Part shown: one piece after another, positions 17,756-27,280 of the stretch | Layout of the letters: every line of letters begins with the position of its first letter | Numbering within the stretch: position 1 is the stretch's first letter | Source of the DNA: Evansella tamaricis | Lineage (GTDB): Bacteria; Bacillota; Bacilli; Bacillales; Salisediminibacteriaceae | Direction: 5' to 3' | Assembly: GCF_019042215.1 (NCBI RefSeq) | Contig: NZ_JAHQCS010000121.1 | Location: 62,001-126,000, forward strand | Length of the DNA: 64,000 bases | Notes under the pieces: model-generated | The model's input: only the letters and a program-made list of their open reading frames with translations | What the model was told of the DNA's origin: nothing | The model's database searches: none | Program-made: the position numbers and the translations under genes

Positions 17756-20305
17756 TTATTCAAACCATCGGCTGCTTAATCGTTCTACATCTATCCTTAT
17801 AGAATCTTTTACCTCTTCAGATACATTACTCATTATTTTACTATCTAGTATGGAGTAAAGTTTATCCAAATGGGTTTGAGCTTGAGAATGTCTACCAGCA
17901 TTAAAATGACGTTCAGCTGTTGTCAACGTATTCGTTAACTGTACACCTGCAGGGTGTCTCATGGATCCATCATCAACATACCCATTGATTTTTCCATGAA
18001 TATCTTCCGGTGTAATTGGTTCTTGTTCAAAACGGATATTATCTAAAAACACTCTGCCAGCAAAGTCACTATCCACATCTTGAAAAACAAACATCATATT
18101 TCTCAGTTCCATGTCATCAGTAATACCACCCATGTCACGGATATTAATTATCACTTCGTAATGATAATAGCCTTCAGCTGTAACCTCAGCATTAGCTAAT
18201 TGTTCCATTTCAATGTTAAAGGATTCAGGAGACTGTTGCCAGAATCCTCCTCCAGGTGGTTGGAATACCCCATGGATGGCAATTGCACCTTCTGTTGCGC
18301 GGACGGGATCAATATATAAATCAAAGATCACAAAGTCATTATTACCACGTGTTAAATTTTCTTTCCATAGGTCCAATCTCGGTGCGGTCGCCCAATTATC
18401 ACCAGGCTTCACTTCTGGATAGGCATATTCCCACGAAATGGCATTTGAACCGTTTGCTTCTTCAATCGTTAGTGCTGTTCTTACTGCTGAATCACTGTTC
18501 CATGTCCATCCTTGACGTGTTCCATCTTCAAAGTCAGACGGGAGAGTCGCTACTCCAAGATCGGCATGCTCTACAGGTTCTGGAATCGCTTCCCGATTGC
18601 CTGAAACACTTATATTGTCTAAGTAAATGACATCCTCATTTTCTGTTCCAATAAAAAGAATCATGTTTGTTAAAATACTTCCATCAGGATCCATTCCAAT
18701 ATTGCCTAAGTTTGGTGCATCATCTGTTGAAATTGTTAGCAGAGCAAGATACTTGCCGTCATCTTGCAATTCAAAATCTGCTGGTGTCACTTGAACAGCC
18801 CTTTCAGGATTTGCCCAGCCATAAGCACTGCTTTGTGGAATCGCAGCAATGGACACGGTTGTTGGTTCATCAACCAATACCTCCATTGTGAGTTCCTCAG
18901 CTCCTAAAATATCTATTCCAGGATTATATCCATCGGATGAAAGGCGGACATTTGCCCAGTAATTCCCTTCAGATAGATCATTGCTAGCACTTAATCCGGA
19001 TACCATAAGGGTGTTACTGTGATTTGATAATACAACATCCATAACAGGACTATCACTATTCACTCCGAATCCTTGCGTTGTGCCGTCATCAAAATCCCAG
19101 ATCACTACCGAAAAGTCTTCTCTTGGCGTTCTATCAATTGGGTCGTAATCTATTCCCTTAATTCGGGATCGCACATACTCCCCAGAAACACTCAACTCCT
19201 CCATAGACCAAACTTGATCTGGACCCGGGTCTAGGTCAGTTGCGTCCGATTCGTTAAGGATAAACGGAATAAAAGAACCAGATGTTTCATTTTTATTCGT
19301 TAAAGACCAATTAGCCCAACTGATATTATTTTCATTAAGAAAACGCAACCATACATCCGCTTCATCTAAAAATGGTCCGTTATCCCCACTGGCTTCACTT
19401 GTACCCCACTCTGTAGCAAAAAGTGCCACTCCATTTTCTAAAGCGTATCTTGCATTGCCCATGACGTTAGATCGCTCATTACTAGGCGTACCTGGTGGAT
19501 AGCTTTCATCCTGCGGTTCATGTGTTCCAGTATAGAAGTGGACAGAGTACATAATGTTGTCCCCATCAATCGGATCATCCGCTGCCAAGTCAGGGCGTTG
19601 ACTCCAGTTTGGACTACCCACCAAGATGATATTGTCCCCTTTTTCATTAAGCATTTCTACTAACGGTTCAGCATACTCCTTTACAGCCTGCCAACCCTCT
19701 TCATTATTAGGGATCCCTGGTCCACCATTGTTATTAGGACTAGGTTCATTCGCCAACTCCCAAATAATATAATGGAATTTCGGGTGGTCCTTGTAGTGAT
19801 TTGCCAGTGCTTCAAAGAAATCATAAGCACCAGAATAGACATCGGCCCTTGGATCACCTGGTGCATGAACATGCCAGTCAACAATAACGTACATATCGTT
19901 TTCGAAAGCTAGTTCAATACCTTCATAAACTAGATCCTTCACTTGAGGGTTCGTTGCATATCCGTTTTCCCCAACGTACATGGCAAGCCGGATCATATTT
20001 GATTCCCAGTCATTAGCCAACGCCGCGAAAGCGTTCTCATTTACAATTTCACCGAACCATTGAAGACCATGGGTACTCATCCCTCGTAACTGAATCGGAT
20101 CTCCATTTTGATCCACTAATGTCATCTGTCCATCCAGTGATCCTAAACTTAAAGCCCCAGCCACAGAAGGTTTCTTCACACGATCGTTTCCTAGTAAGGG
20201 ATCATCCCCTGAATTATCTGTCGCTACTACTGCCATCATGTTTCCGAATACTAATAATAAGATTAATAAGATACTAATACCACGTGCTAATTTGGTTTTT
20301 AACAT
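17756..20305 (-). CDS. Secreted GH5 endoglucanase with CBM17/CBM28-type modules
   Basis: 849 aa. Signal peptide (about 1-29), then a GH5 subfamily 2 catalytic domain (about 45-350) with acid/base Glu187 in WELANEP and nucleophile Glu299 in ATEWG. Two related beta-sandwich modules follow: residues about 385-570 (DFDDGTTQGFGVNSDS) and 585-765 (DFEDGTRQGWTWNSDS). These are the CBM17 and CBM28 pair known from alkaline cellulases of Bacillus, which bind amorphous cellulose. The C-terminal 80 residues are helical (ITPEDIHGKINGYVDDG...), resembling a FIMAH-type domain. TAAGGAGGG ribosome site. Acidic, as expected for an enzyme active at high pH. Confidence 0.94.
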   Translation of the reverse strand: MLKTKLARGISILLILLLVFGNMMAVVATDNSGDDPLLGNDRVKKPSVAGALSLGSLDGQMTLVDQNGDPIQLRGMSTHGLQWFGEIVNENAFAALANDWESNMIRLAMYVGENGYATNPQVKDLVYEGIELAFENDMYVIVDWHVHAPGDPRADVYSGAYDFFEALANHYKDHPKFHYIIWELANEPSPNNNGGPGIPNNEEGWQAVKEYAEPLVEMLNEKGDNIILVGSPNWSQRPDLAADDPIDGDNIMYSVHFYTGTHEPQDESYPPGTPSNERSNVMGNARYALENGVALFATEWGTSEASGDNGPFLDEADVWLRFLNENNISWANWSLTNKNETSGSFIPFILNESDATDLDPGPDQVWSMEELSVSGEYVRSRIKGIDYDPIDRTPREDFSVVIWDFDDGTTQGFGVNSDSPVMDVVLSNHSNTLMVSGLSASNDLSEGNYWANVRLSSDGYNPGIDILGAEELTMEVLVDEPTTVSIAAIPQSSAYGWANPERAVQVTPADFELQDDGKYLALLTISTDDAPNLGNIGMDPDGSILTNMILFIGTENEDVIYLDNISVSGNREAIPEPVEHADLGVATLPSDFEDGTRQGWTWNSDSAVRTALTIEEANGSNAISWEYAYPEVKPGDNWATAPRLDLWKENLTRGNNDFVIFDLYIDPVRATEGAIAIHGVFQPPGGGFWQQSPESFNIEMEQLANAEVTAEGYYHYEVIINIRDMGGITDDMELRNMMFVFQDVDSDFAGRVFLDNIRFEQEPITPEDIHGKINGYVDDGSMRHPAGVQLTNTLTTAERHFNAGRHSQAQTHLDKLYSILDSKIMSNVSEEVKDSIRIDVERLSSRWFE

Positions 20306-20762
20306 TTTAACCCTCCTTAGATTCAGTTACAGTTATTTAACCCTTTTTCATTTGTGTACATCAGCTCAAGTGTTAGGAAACACAAGTACGAAAACGGTTT
20401 CGTTTTGTTTCAAAAAAAGATTTTGTTCTCCTCCATTCTTTCTGCTAAACATTACATTGAACACCATTTCCCCTTAATATCTCATCTTACTGGAATAGTA
20501 GTGACATTTATCCCTCCCCTTTTAGTAATTTGAGAATGCAGCATGACCAAGAATAAAGCGCTTTCAATAGTTGATAACTTGTAAACAAAACTATTAAGTT
20601 GTTTACAGTAAATATTTTAGCTAGTAACGAAACCGATTTCAAAAGGCTAATGTCCTGCTACTATTATCATAAAAAATGGGGGAAAAATAGTAATCTAGTA
20701 TGAAATTTCAGAATATTCCGTGATAAAATACCCAGATATTCTATTTTTTCGTTTCCATTCTA
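20306..20762 (-). promoter_or_regulatory. Endoglucanase upstream region with two cre-like palindromes
   Basis: 457 nt without a gene. ACGAAAACGGTTTCGT (20388-20403) and ACGAAACCGATTTCAAA (20627-20643) resemble catabolite-responsive or LacI/GalR-family operators. Also present is TTGTAAACAAAAC...GTTGTTTACAG (20579-20607), an inverted repeat of TGTAAAC. Glucose repression by CcpA would be expected for a cellulase; binding is inferred from sequence shape only. Confidence 0.6.
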
Positions 20763-21740
20763 CTAATAACAAACTAAAATCTCTCTTTGAAAATTTTTTC
20801 CTTTCTTAACAATACAACGATCATGAATCACAAAACCTGCCTTAAGAATTAAATCATCAATTGAATCGATCGTAATCACAACCATTTTTTTAGCAAAAGA
20901 CCTTGTACTCCTGAGCATTTCAAGTTGCACAACAGGGTCTTGGACAGAACATAGATTGTATGGCATATCGATTATCGCAACATCATAGTTACCTTCCACA
21001 TCCCGAATATCTTTCAATTTCACTTCAGCAGAAAATCCAAAATGGGCAATGTTTTCCCTAACTCCTGACATTACGAGGGGGTTCACATCACTCCCTTTAA
21101 TCTTAATCCCCATCGACAAAGCTTCAATCAAGACCGTTCCGATTCCACAACATGGATCAATTACTTTGATTCCAGCTGGTTCTGGGACTGCAATATTTAC
21201 AACTGCCCTTGCTACGCGAGTATTCAAAGCAGTAGAGTAATTATTTGGTTTCTGTTGATGACTATGCCATTCAGCTTTGCTTTCTTTATACTTACCAAAC
21301 AACCAGATTCCATTTTGCAGACATATAACTCCATAGATCTGATCGGGATGATGTAAGTCCACTTGGCCTTGTTTAGAGTACATTGACAAGCCAATTTGTT
21401 TCTCTATTTGACGCCGGTCTTCTAAATGACGTTCTTCTGATTTAGAAAGGCTGGGATTTTTTATATATTTTATTTTATAGGAATTGTCCTCCAACTGGAG
21501 TTCCCCAAGATCCATCATCATTTTCGGCAGTGAATTCCGTTTTAATAATATCTCCATTCGCCCCTTGATAAAAGGACTTCTACTGGGATTTATCTTCCGA
21601 TAGGTTTGGATAATATTCCCTTCTAACAGCTCTCCATCTGGAAAAAGGGAACGCAGTTCAAGACTTGCGAGAAAGCGTTCTTCTTCATAGAAAGTAAATG
21701 TATAAAGATATTTCGTTTGTTGCTTTGATGTTAATTGCAA
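20763..21740 (-). CDS. RNA methyltransferase-like protein (Trm11/Trm14, UPF0020 type)
   Basis: 325 aa. The C-terminal half is a Rossmann SAM-dependent methyltransferase: VIDPCCGIGTVLIEAL is motif I and IIDMPYNL stands where the NPPY/DPPY catalytic box lies. The N-terminal half is divergent and lacks an obvious THUMP signature. GSDVNPLVMSGVRENI is the acidic loop region of tRNA guanosine N2-methyltransferase-type enzymes. TTG start with AGGAGGA 4 nt upstream. Target RNA unknown. Confidence 0.78.
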   Translation of the reverse strand: MQLTSKQQTKYLYTFTFYEEERFLASLELRSLFPDGELLEGNIIQTYRKINPSRSPFIKGRMEILLKRNSLPKMMMDLGELQLEDNSYKIKYIKNPSLSKSEERHLEDRRQIEKQIGLSMYSKQGQVDLHHPDQIYGVICLQNGIWLFGKYKESKAEWHSHQQKPNNYSTALNTRVARAVVNIAVPEPAGIKVIDPCCGIGTVLIEALSMGIKIKGSDVNPLVMSGVRENIAHFGFSAEVKLKDIRDVEGNYDVAIIDMPYNLCSVQDPVVQLEMLRSTRSFAKKMVVITIDSIDDLILKAGFVIHDRCIVKKGKNFQREILVCY

Positions 21741-21816
21741 GTCCTCCTACACCTCCGTTGGATGAATATCTTAATGTATTTAATGCTATATGATATCCAT
21801 CTACACTGCACTTAAT

Positions 21817-21907
21817 AAGAAAAGCGAATTCGCCTAAGGTTACGAGCGAAGTGCCCCGTAGTGAGTAGGCGATGGAAACAGACATGCCCGAAGGTTCCAA
21901 AACTTAT
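21817..21907. repeat. Family B element, copy B2 (internally deleted)
   Basis: Begins AAGAAAAGCG and ends GCCCGAAGGTTCCAAAACTTA, with AGTGCCCCGTAGTGAGTAGG and CGATGGA inside. It lacks the central hairpin found in copies B4 and B6. Confidence 0.8.
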
Positions 21908-21923
21908 ACATTCATATCATTCT

Positions 21924-21956
21924 AAAAAGTGCCATTTCCCTGTCTGGAAGTGGCAC
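21924..21956 (-). terminator. Intrinsic terminator
   Basis: An 11-bp stem GTGCCATTTCC/GGAAGTGGCAC (one G-T pair) with a 6-nt loop, followed by TTTTT on the minus strand. It lies 12 nt after the stop of the small secreted protein gene. Confidence 0.8.
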
Positions 21957-21967
21957 CTATATTCCCT

Positions 21968-22303
21968 CTAATTCACTTGTTTCTTTCGTTTAAATAAACT
22001 ATAGGCCAATACTGCAGTAATTGCAAATAGGAGAAGAGTCATTATACTTCCAGCATTTCTTCCATCGTCCACATTTTTTGCACTTACAGTTCCGGTCCTT
22101 CCTTGCTGATTGTGGGCACGGTAAGCATCTTCAGAGCCGGCATCATTCATCCCTTCCCGCTCATAATTACTGTCTTGGATAGAATACCCCTCTACCTCCG
22201 TTCCTTCAGCACCAACTTGTTCTGTAAATATTCCTGCTCCACTGATTGAGATAAGGAAGATAAATGTTCCAATGATGTAGATAACATTCTTTCTCATTTT
22301 CAT
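21968..22303 (-). CDS. Small bitopic exported protein with C-terminal sorting-like tail
   Basis: 111 aa. N-terminal signal or anchor helix (about 6-28), a hydrophilic centre (about 30-85) with many Asn, Asp and Gly, then a hydrophobic helix (MTLLLFAITAVLAYSLF) and a basic end KRKKQVN. This layout resembles cell-envelope sorting signals (helix plus positive tail), but no LPXTG or WGxxGxxG motif is present. Function unknown. Ends at a strong terminator. Confidence 0.7.
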   Translation of the reverse strand: MKMRKNVIYIIGTFIFLISISGAGIFTEQVGAEGTEVEGYSIQDSNYEREGMNDAGSEDAYRAHNQQGRTGTVSAKNVDDGRNAGSIMTLLLFAITAVLAYSLFKRKKQVN

Positions 22304-22499
22304 ACATAAACCCCATTTCCATTAATAACTAGAATGTTATGCATAGTATGGTTAGATTTGGTTCTCAGTATGAGTGGTTAGGAAAAATTTATATGAGGTG
22401 AGATTTGTCATTTTATTTTATCTCTTAATTTATCATCCACACTTTATTGAAAAAAGCCCCTAATTATTAGCAAATATAGGGGATAAGTATTATTTTATC

Positions 22500-22910
22500 T
22501 TAAGATCGGTCCGATATATTTTTTCCATAAACAAACGTCATAAACAAAAATAATAGAAAACTTACCATTAGAATTGTTCCACCAACGATAAAATATATAA
22601 GAGTAAAAACTTCTAAGGCCCAATCAGGCTGGAAATAATACATCCACATTCCAGAAGTGAGACCAAAACTTCCCAAAATGGCTGTCCATATATGTATTAA
22701 TGCCAATTTAGAACTCTTTGGTATCTTAAAAATTGCATAAAAAACGCCGAATGCGAATAGCGATAGCCAACCAACTACAAGAATATGGGCGTGGATGGAC
22801 CGAAACATGTGCGATCCGGCACCAGCCATATGTCCCCCAATAAAAGCACCTAAGACAGCATAGATTGCGGAAAAACGTATGAGTATTTTTGCCTTATTCA
22901 CCTTAAACAC
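22500..22910 (-). CDS. Four-helix membrane protein resembling haem-copper oxidase subunit I
   Basis: 136 aa, four TM helices. GGHMAGAGSHMF and IHAHILVVGWLSLF place histidines in helices 1 and 2 in a way that resembles the N-terminal part of cytochrome oxidase subunit I or NorB-type proteins, and such small proteins are often annotated as cytochrome-c oxidase. It lacks the copper-ligand helices and cannot be a full oxidase. Possibly a haem-binding membrane protein. ATG 22910; monocistronic. Confidence 0.7.
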   Translation of the reverse strand: MFKVNKAKILIRFSAIYAVLGAFIGGHMAGAGSHMFRSIHAHILVVGWLSLFAFGVFYAIFKIPKSSKLALIHIWTAILGSFGLTSGMWMYYFQPDWALEVFTLIYFIVGGTILMVSFLLFLFMTFVYGKNISDRS

Positions 22911-23020
22911 CTCATTAGAAATACATTCTGTATTCCTTTTTTTATATATTTGTGAAATGTAATATTAACACTATGTTAAAGGTGATATAAAGTAATATGC
23001 TCAGACAAACTTCTTTTTTC

Positions 23021-24184
23021 TCAATCATCCTCTTCCATTGCACTTCTTACATCATAATCTTCCAATTGAAGTTCTGTTTTTTGATTTTGTGCCAGTTTTG
23101 CAAGTTCTGCACCTAAATAAGGTCCAGCTGTTAATCCGGATGCTCCCAAACCATTTGCCACTAGAAGACCATCCACTTGTGGTACAAACCCGAATACGGG
23201 GAGAAATCCTGGAGTAATCGGACGGAATCCCACTCTTATTTCTTCTATAGCACCATCACCTAATCCGTGTGCGACAGATAATGCCTTGTTTAAGATTTCA
23301 TGAATTCCTCCAGCTGTAACCCTCAAATCAAACCCAACATCATCTTCATGAGTAGCACCTACTACGACTTTCCCTCCCCCAAAGGAAAGGATGTATTGAT
23401 TGTTGGGGGGCATCACTACTGGCCAATTTCCAGTAGCAATTTCCCCTTCCCCTAGCTGAAGGTGGATGATCTGAGCTTTTTGGGCAAAAACTTGAAAAGG
23501 TATATCCATTTTGCTCAAAAAATCCTTTGCCCAAGCTCCTGCAGTTAGAATAACCTTATCTCCATTAATGATTTCCCCATTAACCATAACTCCGGTAATA
23601 GTCCTATTATTCAAAATCGCTTCAGCATTACCCACTTTCAAAGTCGCTCCATGTTTCACTGAGGCATTAAGAAGTGCGGTTCGAAGGGCTCTTCCATTCA
23701 CCCGTGCACCTCCACTAATATGTATTGAACCAAAACCATCTGAAATTGGTGGAAATATGGCTCTTGTTTCCTTTGGGGAAAGTCTGGTAATCTCCCCAAT
23801 TTCTGGGGCACTCTCCCTCCGTTTATACGCCCTTTCTTCCATCTTAGTCAGTTTTCCTTCTTCTGTATGAAGACTGATCGCCCCCACCTGTTTATAACCT
23901 GTGTCCTCTTCACCGTCTTTCTCTAATTCTTTTATGAGTGTTGGATAATAACGGGCTCCATTTTTCACAAGGCGATACCAGGCTTTATTTCTCCGTTGTG
24001 ATAACCATGGACAAACAATCCCTGCCGCCGCGTCAGTTGCCTGTCCCAAGTCTTGCCGATCAACTACGGTTACCGATTTCCCTTCTTTAGCCAGATGATA
24101 TGCCGTAGATGCCCCAAGAATTCCCGCTCCTACGACAATATATGTTTTGGAAGTTGTTGTATTTCCCATGTTCATTTGTTTCAT
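23021..24184 (-). CDS. FAD-dependent amino-acid oxidoreductase (DadA/YurR-like)
   Basis: 387 aa. The ADP-binding fold VVGAGILGASTAYHLAKEG begins at about residue 18. Further family marks are the second FAD motif VILTAGAWAKD, the substrate-side GNWPVVMPPNNQY, and a C-terminal NGLGASGLTAGPYLGAELAKL that closes the FAD site. These define the DAO family (D-amino-acid dehydrogenase, glycine oxidase, sarcosine oxidase). Substrate not determinable. Cytosolic or membrane-peripheral. No neighbours of an obvious amino-acid pathway. Confidence 0.88.
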   Translation of the reverse strand: MKQMNMGNTTTSKTYIVVGAGILGASTAYHLAKEGKSVTVVDRQDLGQATDAAAGIVCPWLSQRRNKAWYRLVKNGARYYPTLIKELEKDGEEDTGYKQVGAISLHTEEGKLTKMEERAYKRRESAPEIGEITRLSPKETRAIFPPISDGFGSIHISGGARVNGRALRTALLNASVKHGATLKVGNAEAILNNRTITGVMVNGEIINGDKVILTAGAWAKDFLSKMDIPFQVFAQKAQIIHLQLGEGEIATGNWPVVMPPNNQYILSFGGGKVVVGATHEDDVGFDLRVTAGGIHEILNKALSVAHGLGDGAIEEIRVGFRPITPGFLPVFGFVPQVDGLLVANGLGASGLTAGPYLGAELAKLAQNQKTELQLEDYDVRSAMEEDD

Positions 24185-24333
24185 CCTTTATTTGATTTAT
24201 TATTCTTGATAAATTAGTGAATTTACTCACTACTGTTAATTATCTTTACGCTTTACTATATTGTACCGATTTTTCCTTAAAAGAAAAAATGAAATGGAGG
24301 AGTGGGCCTATCGAATCGACCTCCTTCCTCACA

Positions 24334-24383
24334 TAAGAAAAACGCTGGAGCTAGACAACTTGCCCGAAGGTGCCAAAACTTAT
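24334..24383. repeat. Family B remnant, copy B3
   Basis: AAGAAAAACGC joined directly to TGGAGCTAGACAACTTGCCC and GAAGGTGCCAAAACTTA. The two ends of family B are fused with about 100 bp of the centre missing. Confidence 0.75.
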
Positions 24384-24388
24384 AGAAT

Positions 24389-24418
24389 AAAACAGGGGGA
24401 ATTACCCTCCTGTTTTAT
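24389..24418 (-). terminator. Terminator of the MoxR/vWA operon
   Basis: Stem AAAACAGGGGG/CCTCCTGTTTT with a short loop, 16 nt beyond the stop of the last gene of the operon. On the minus strand the stem ends in TTTT. Confidence 0.8.
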
Positions 24419-24433
24419 AACTTGGTCTATAGT

Positions 24434-27280
24434 CTATTTTCGATTCCTGTTTTTGGCTTTCAATAAACGTTTCATACGATCTTGCGAGTCTGAAGGGCCA
24501 CTTGTAGACGGTTTTGAAGGAAATTCAACACTAGAATTAGAGAACAACTTCCCATCTGAATCATCATTTTTTTCTGAGTGTTTATGTTCGTTTCTAGTAA
24601 TACTTAATTCCGCAGATTTTATTGTACCACCTGTGCGCCCCTCATTCCTTGTCTTCTTCGTTAAGTCACTAAAATAACTGTTCCCCTTGCTTCTATTATC
24701 CCCTTTACCAATTCCACTATCTTCGGGTACTCTCCTTCTAATAGACAGGTGCGGAATGCCAAACCGCCGCATTGCCACCTCCATAAAAAACAACAAAAAA
24801 GCAATTAGAATGAGATATGGAGCAATACTCTGTTTTGAAATTGGCGGTTCCCGTAATGGTCGAAATACCTCTTTTTCCTGCCCCGTTCCCCTTTCAAGTA
24901 CAATTCCCTCCCCAGAAGCAGCTAAATATTCAAGAAATGCTTCGTTAGTAGGTTTAAGCTTATATTCATCTGGATAAGAGACAGTGATTCCAGTTTGGAA
25001 AACTGGAGTTTGATCCTCATCCCTTTCCACCAGTTGAACATAATGCATCCCTTCATTTCCATCAAAGGACACTTCATATTCCCCTGGTGCTGTCATTCTG
25101 ACATTTGTATCAATTCCTTCTCCCCGTTCATTAACGACGATTGCATCGAGAGGTATGGAGTAACTGTCTTCCGATATAAATGTTAGAATACTTGTCATTC
25201 CTTCCCGTTTTTGTGACACTTCAAATGGTTCCTGAGTAGCTACAGAAAAAGTCCAAGTGACCACTTCATTCCATAATGGGGACCATTTATCCCATGCAGC
25301 CCAATCTCCAGACCATACACCTTCCACATCGGACGTCCATGCTACCGTTTTTCCCAGTCCATATTGCCAACGAGAAAGGATTGGATCGTCTTTTTCACTT
25401 CTTAAAACGGAAGTGGAACGACCTTTCGGTGTAGTGACGATATAGGCATTCATCTCAGGCACCCCTTCTGATAAATGAGATGTCCATTCCATAGAACTGA
25501 CCACAGTAGGGTAGAATGGTTCGTCTTCAATATATGTCCTGGTGGCAAGCATAGTCTCCTGTGCCAAAATACTTGGTATAGTAGTTTCATCATAAACGGA
25601 ATAGAATCTTCCAGCTCCATATTCGGCTAGCTGTTCTAATAGAAAATGATCTGCCCCATCACCGATAGCAACTGCAGACATCGTAATGTTTTCTTCTAAT
25701 CCCCCACCGATCAACATTTGATAATTTCCTGTTTCCGGGGAAATTCCATCTGTCAGTAAAATGATATGTCTTCGTTGCAGTTCAAATGGTTGAATTTGAT
25801 GATACGCTTCCTCTAACGCTGGATAGATATCTGTACCTCCACCCACTGTAATCCCTAAGATGTTTTCCATTACCTCATCTCTATCTGTCATCTCAGATGT
25901 TTCGACGATCTGCCAGTTCTGATCATCAAAGGCAATAACACCAACAGTATCTCCTTCCCTGAGGAGATTCACTGATCTCGCCGCTGCTTCTTTCGCTAAT
26001 TCTAATCTCATCCCTTGCATACTTCCCGACCGGTCTATTACGTACATCATCCCGAGGGATGGGAGTTCTTCTTCACTATTAATCTCCATTTCTACTGGCA
26101 ATAATTTCTCGATCGGTGTATCACGATACCCTCCTAGGGCAAAACTGGATTGACCTCCAGTCATAACAAACCCGACTCCAAAGTCTCTTACCGCTTTTTC
26201 AATTAATTCCATTTGGGATGGTTGAATACCTGTGCTAGATACATTACTGAAAATAATGGAATCATATTGAAGGTATCCATTCAACTCTGTTGGTAAGTAT
26301 GTGGAAGAAATTCTAGTAACATTTAATTCGCTTGAAACTAAAGCGTCATATAAACCATTTTTCCCTTGTTCCTCTCTAGCTCCCTCCACAAATAGAACAT
26401 TTGCATCACCACCAACAACTGTCAGAGCAGATAATTGATTATTCTCTAATATACTGTCACCATCTGTTAGAACTTCTGCCCGAAATCGATGCATCCCACT
26501 GTCATTGAGTGGAAAGGAATAGTGAAAGGAATTAATCCCTTCCTTGACCAACAACGTTTCTTGTATAATTGTTTCATTGTTTAGTAAAATTCGAATTGTT
26601 GTTTCCGTTTCCTCCGTACTACTTACGGTCAAAGATAAAGGTGCGAGTTCCCCTTTAAAAATGTGACTGGGGACTCCAAAGTCTTGTAAGGAAACATCTT
26701 TTAATCTATCACGATAGAAAGGTACAACATCCACTGTAATTCCCTGTTCTCTCAAAAAACCTGCCTGTTGAACCGCATCTCCCACATTTTCGTTTCCATC
26801 TGATAAAACCACAATTCTCCCTGTTCCCACATCCGATAATAAACTCGACGATAATTGGAGGCCTGCTTCGATATTTGTATAATCTCCTGGAATCCTATTC
26901 CAATCACTGCTGAAACTCGATTGAGTGGTTAACATTCTTTCCACTGTAGCATCCCGGCCAATAGACACGATAGCATAGGAATCTTCTGGATTTTTTGAAG
27001 CAACAGCGTCGCGAACAAATGCTGTCATGTCTCCATCAGCACTTGTAATCGAATCTGAACGATCCAGCAAAAAAACCGTATGGACCGAAGATGTTGTATA
27101 AACAAGATTTGGAAGCGCCAATGCTAGGATTAACAAGAAAAAAATGATAGTTCTTAGTGTAACAAATACTCCTTTTTCTCCCTTTGATAATGATAACTTC
27201 GTCCGTATAAAAAGGAGAATTGTTACGATTACAGGAATGAGTAAAAGTAAAACAAGAGGTTGTTCAAGTTCGAATTCCAC
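24434..27280 (-). CDS. Large membrane vWA protein (Bat/chloride-channel-like)
   Basis: 948 aa, last gene of the operon. Two N-terminal TM helices, then a first vWA-like segment (HTVFLLDRSDSI). An ALGGYRDTPIEKLLP segment typical of glutamine-amidotransferase-like regions follows, then a full vWA domain with MIDAS residues in VIDRSGSMQGM and LLTDG. One TM helix (about 855-873) and a charged 100-residue tail end the protein. Start is GTG 27280 with GGGAGGTG 7 nt upstream; it overlaps the preceding gene by 17 nt. Probably an extracellular-facing vWA platform that cooperates with MoxR and DUF58. Confidence 0.85.
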   Translation of the reverse strand: MEFELEQPLVLLLLIPVIVTILLFIRTKLSLSKGEKGVFVTLRTIIFFLLILALALPNLVYTTSSVHTVFLLDRSDSITSADGDMTAFVRDAVASKNPEDSYAIVSIGRDATVERMLTTQSSFSSDWNRIPGDYTNIEAGLQLSSSLLSDVGTGRIVVLSDGNENVGDAVQQAGFLREQGITVDVVPFYRDRLKDVSLQDFGVPSHIFKGELAPLSLTVSSTEETETTIRILLNNETIIQETLLVKEGINSFHYSFPLNDSGMHRFRAEVLTDGDSILENNQLSALTVVGGDANVLFVEGAREEQGKNGLYDALVSSELNVTRISSTYLPTELNGYLQYDSIIFSNVSSTGIQPSQMELIEKAVRDFGVGFVMTGGQSSFALGGYRDTPIEKLLPVEMEINSEEELPSLGMMYVIDRSGSMQGMRLELAKEAAARSVNLLREGDTVGVIAFDDQNWQIVETSEMTDRDEVMENILGITVGGGTDIYPALEEAYHQIQPFELQRRHIILLTDGISPETGNYQMLIGGGLEENITMSAVAIGDGADHFLLEQLAEYGAGRFYSVYDETTIPSILAQETMLATRTYIEDEPFYPTVVSSMEWTSHLSEGVPEMNAYIVTTPKGRSTSVLRSEKDDPILSRWQYGLGKTVAWTSDVEGVWSGDWAAWDKWSPLWNEVVTWTFSVATQEPFEVSQKREGMTSILTFISEDSYSIPLDAIVVNERGEGIDTNVRMTAPGEYEVSFDGNEGMHYVQLVERDEDQTPVFQTGITVSYPDEYKLKPTNEAFLEYLAASGEGIVLERGTGQEKEVFRPLREPPISKQSIAPYLILIAFLLFFMEVAMRRFGIPHLSIRRRVPEDSGIGKGDNRSKGNSYFSDLTKKTRNEGRTGGTIKSAELSITRNEHKHSEKNDDSDGKLFSNSSVEFPSKPSTSGPSDSQDRMKRLLKAKNRNRK

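Noticed and set aside
18213-18891. Plus-strand frames opposite the endoglucanase gene
   Set aside because: The opposite strand encodes a well-recognised GH5/CBM protein through this stretch.
17756-20305. Two separate cellulase genes
   Set aside because: The catalytic domain, both CBM-type modules and the tail are in one uninterrupted frame.
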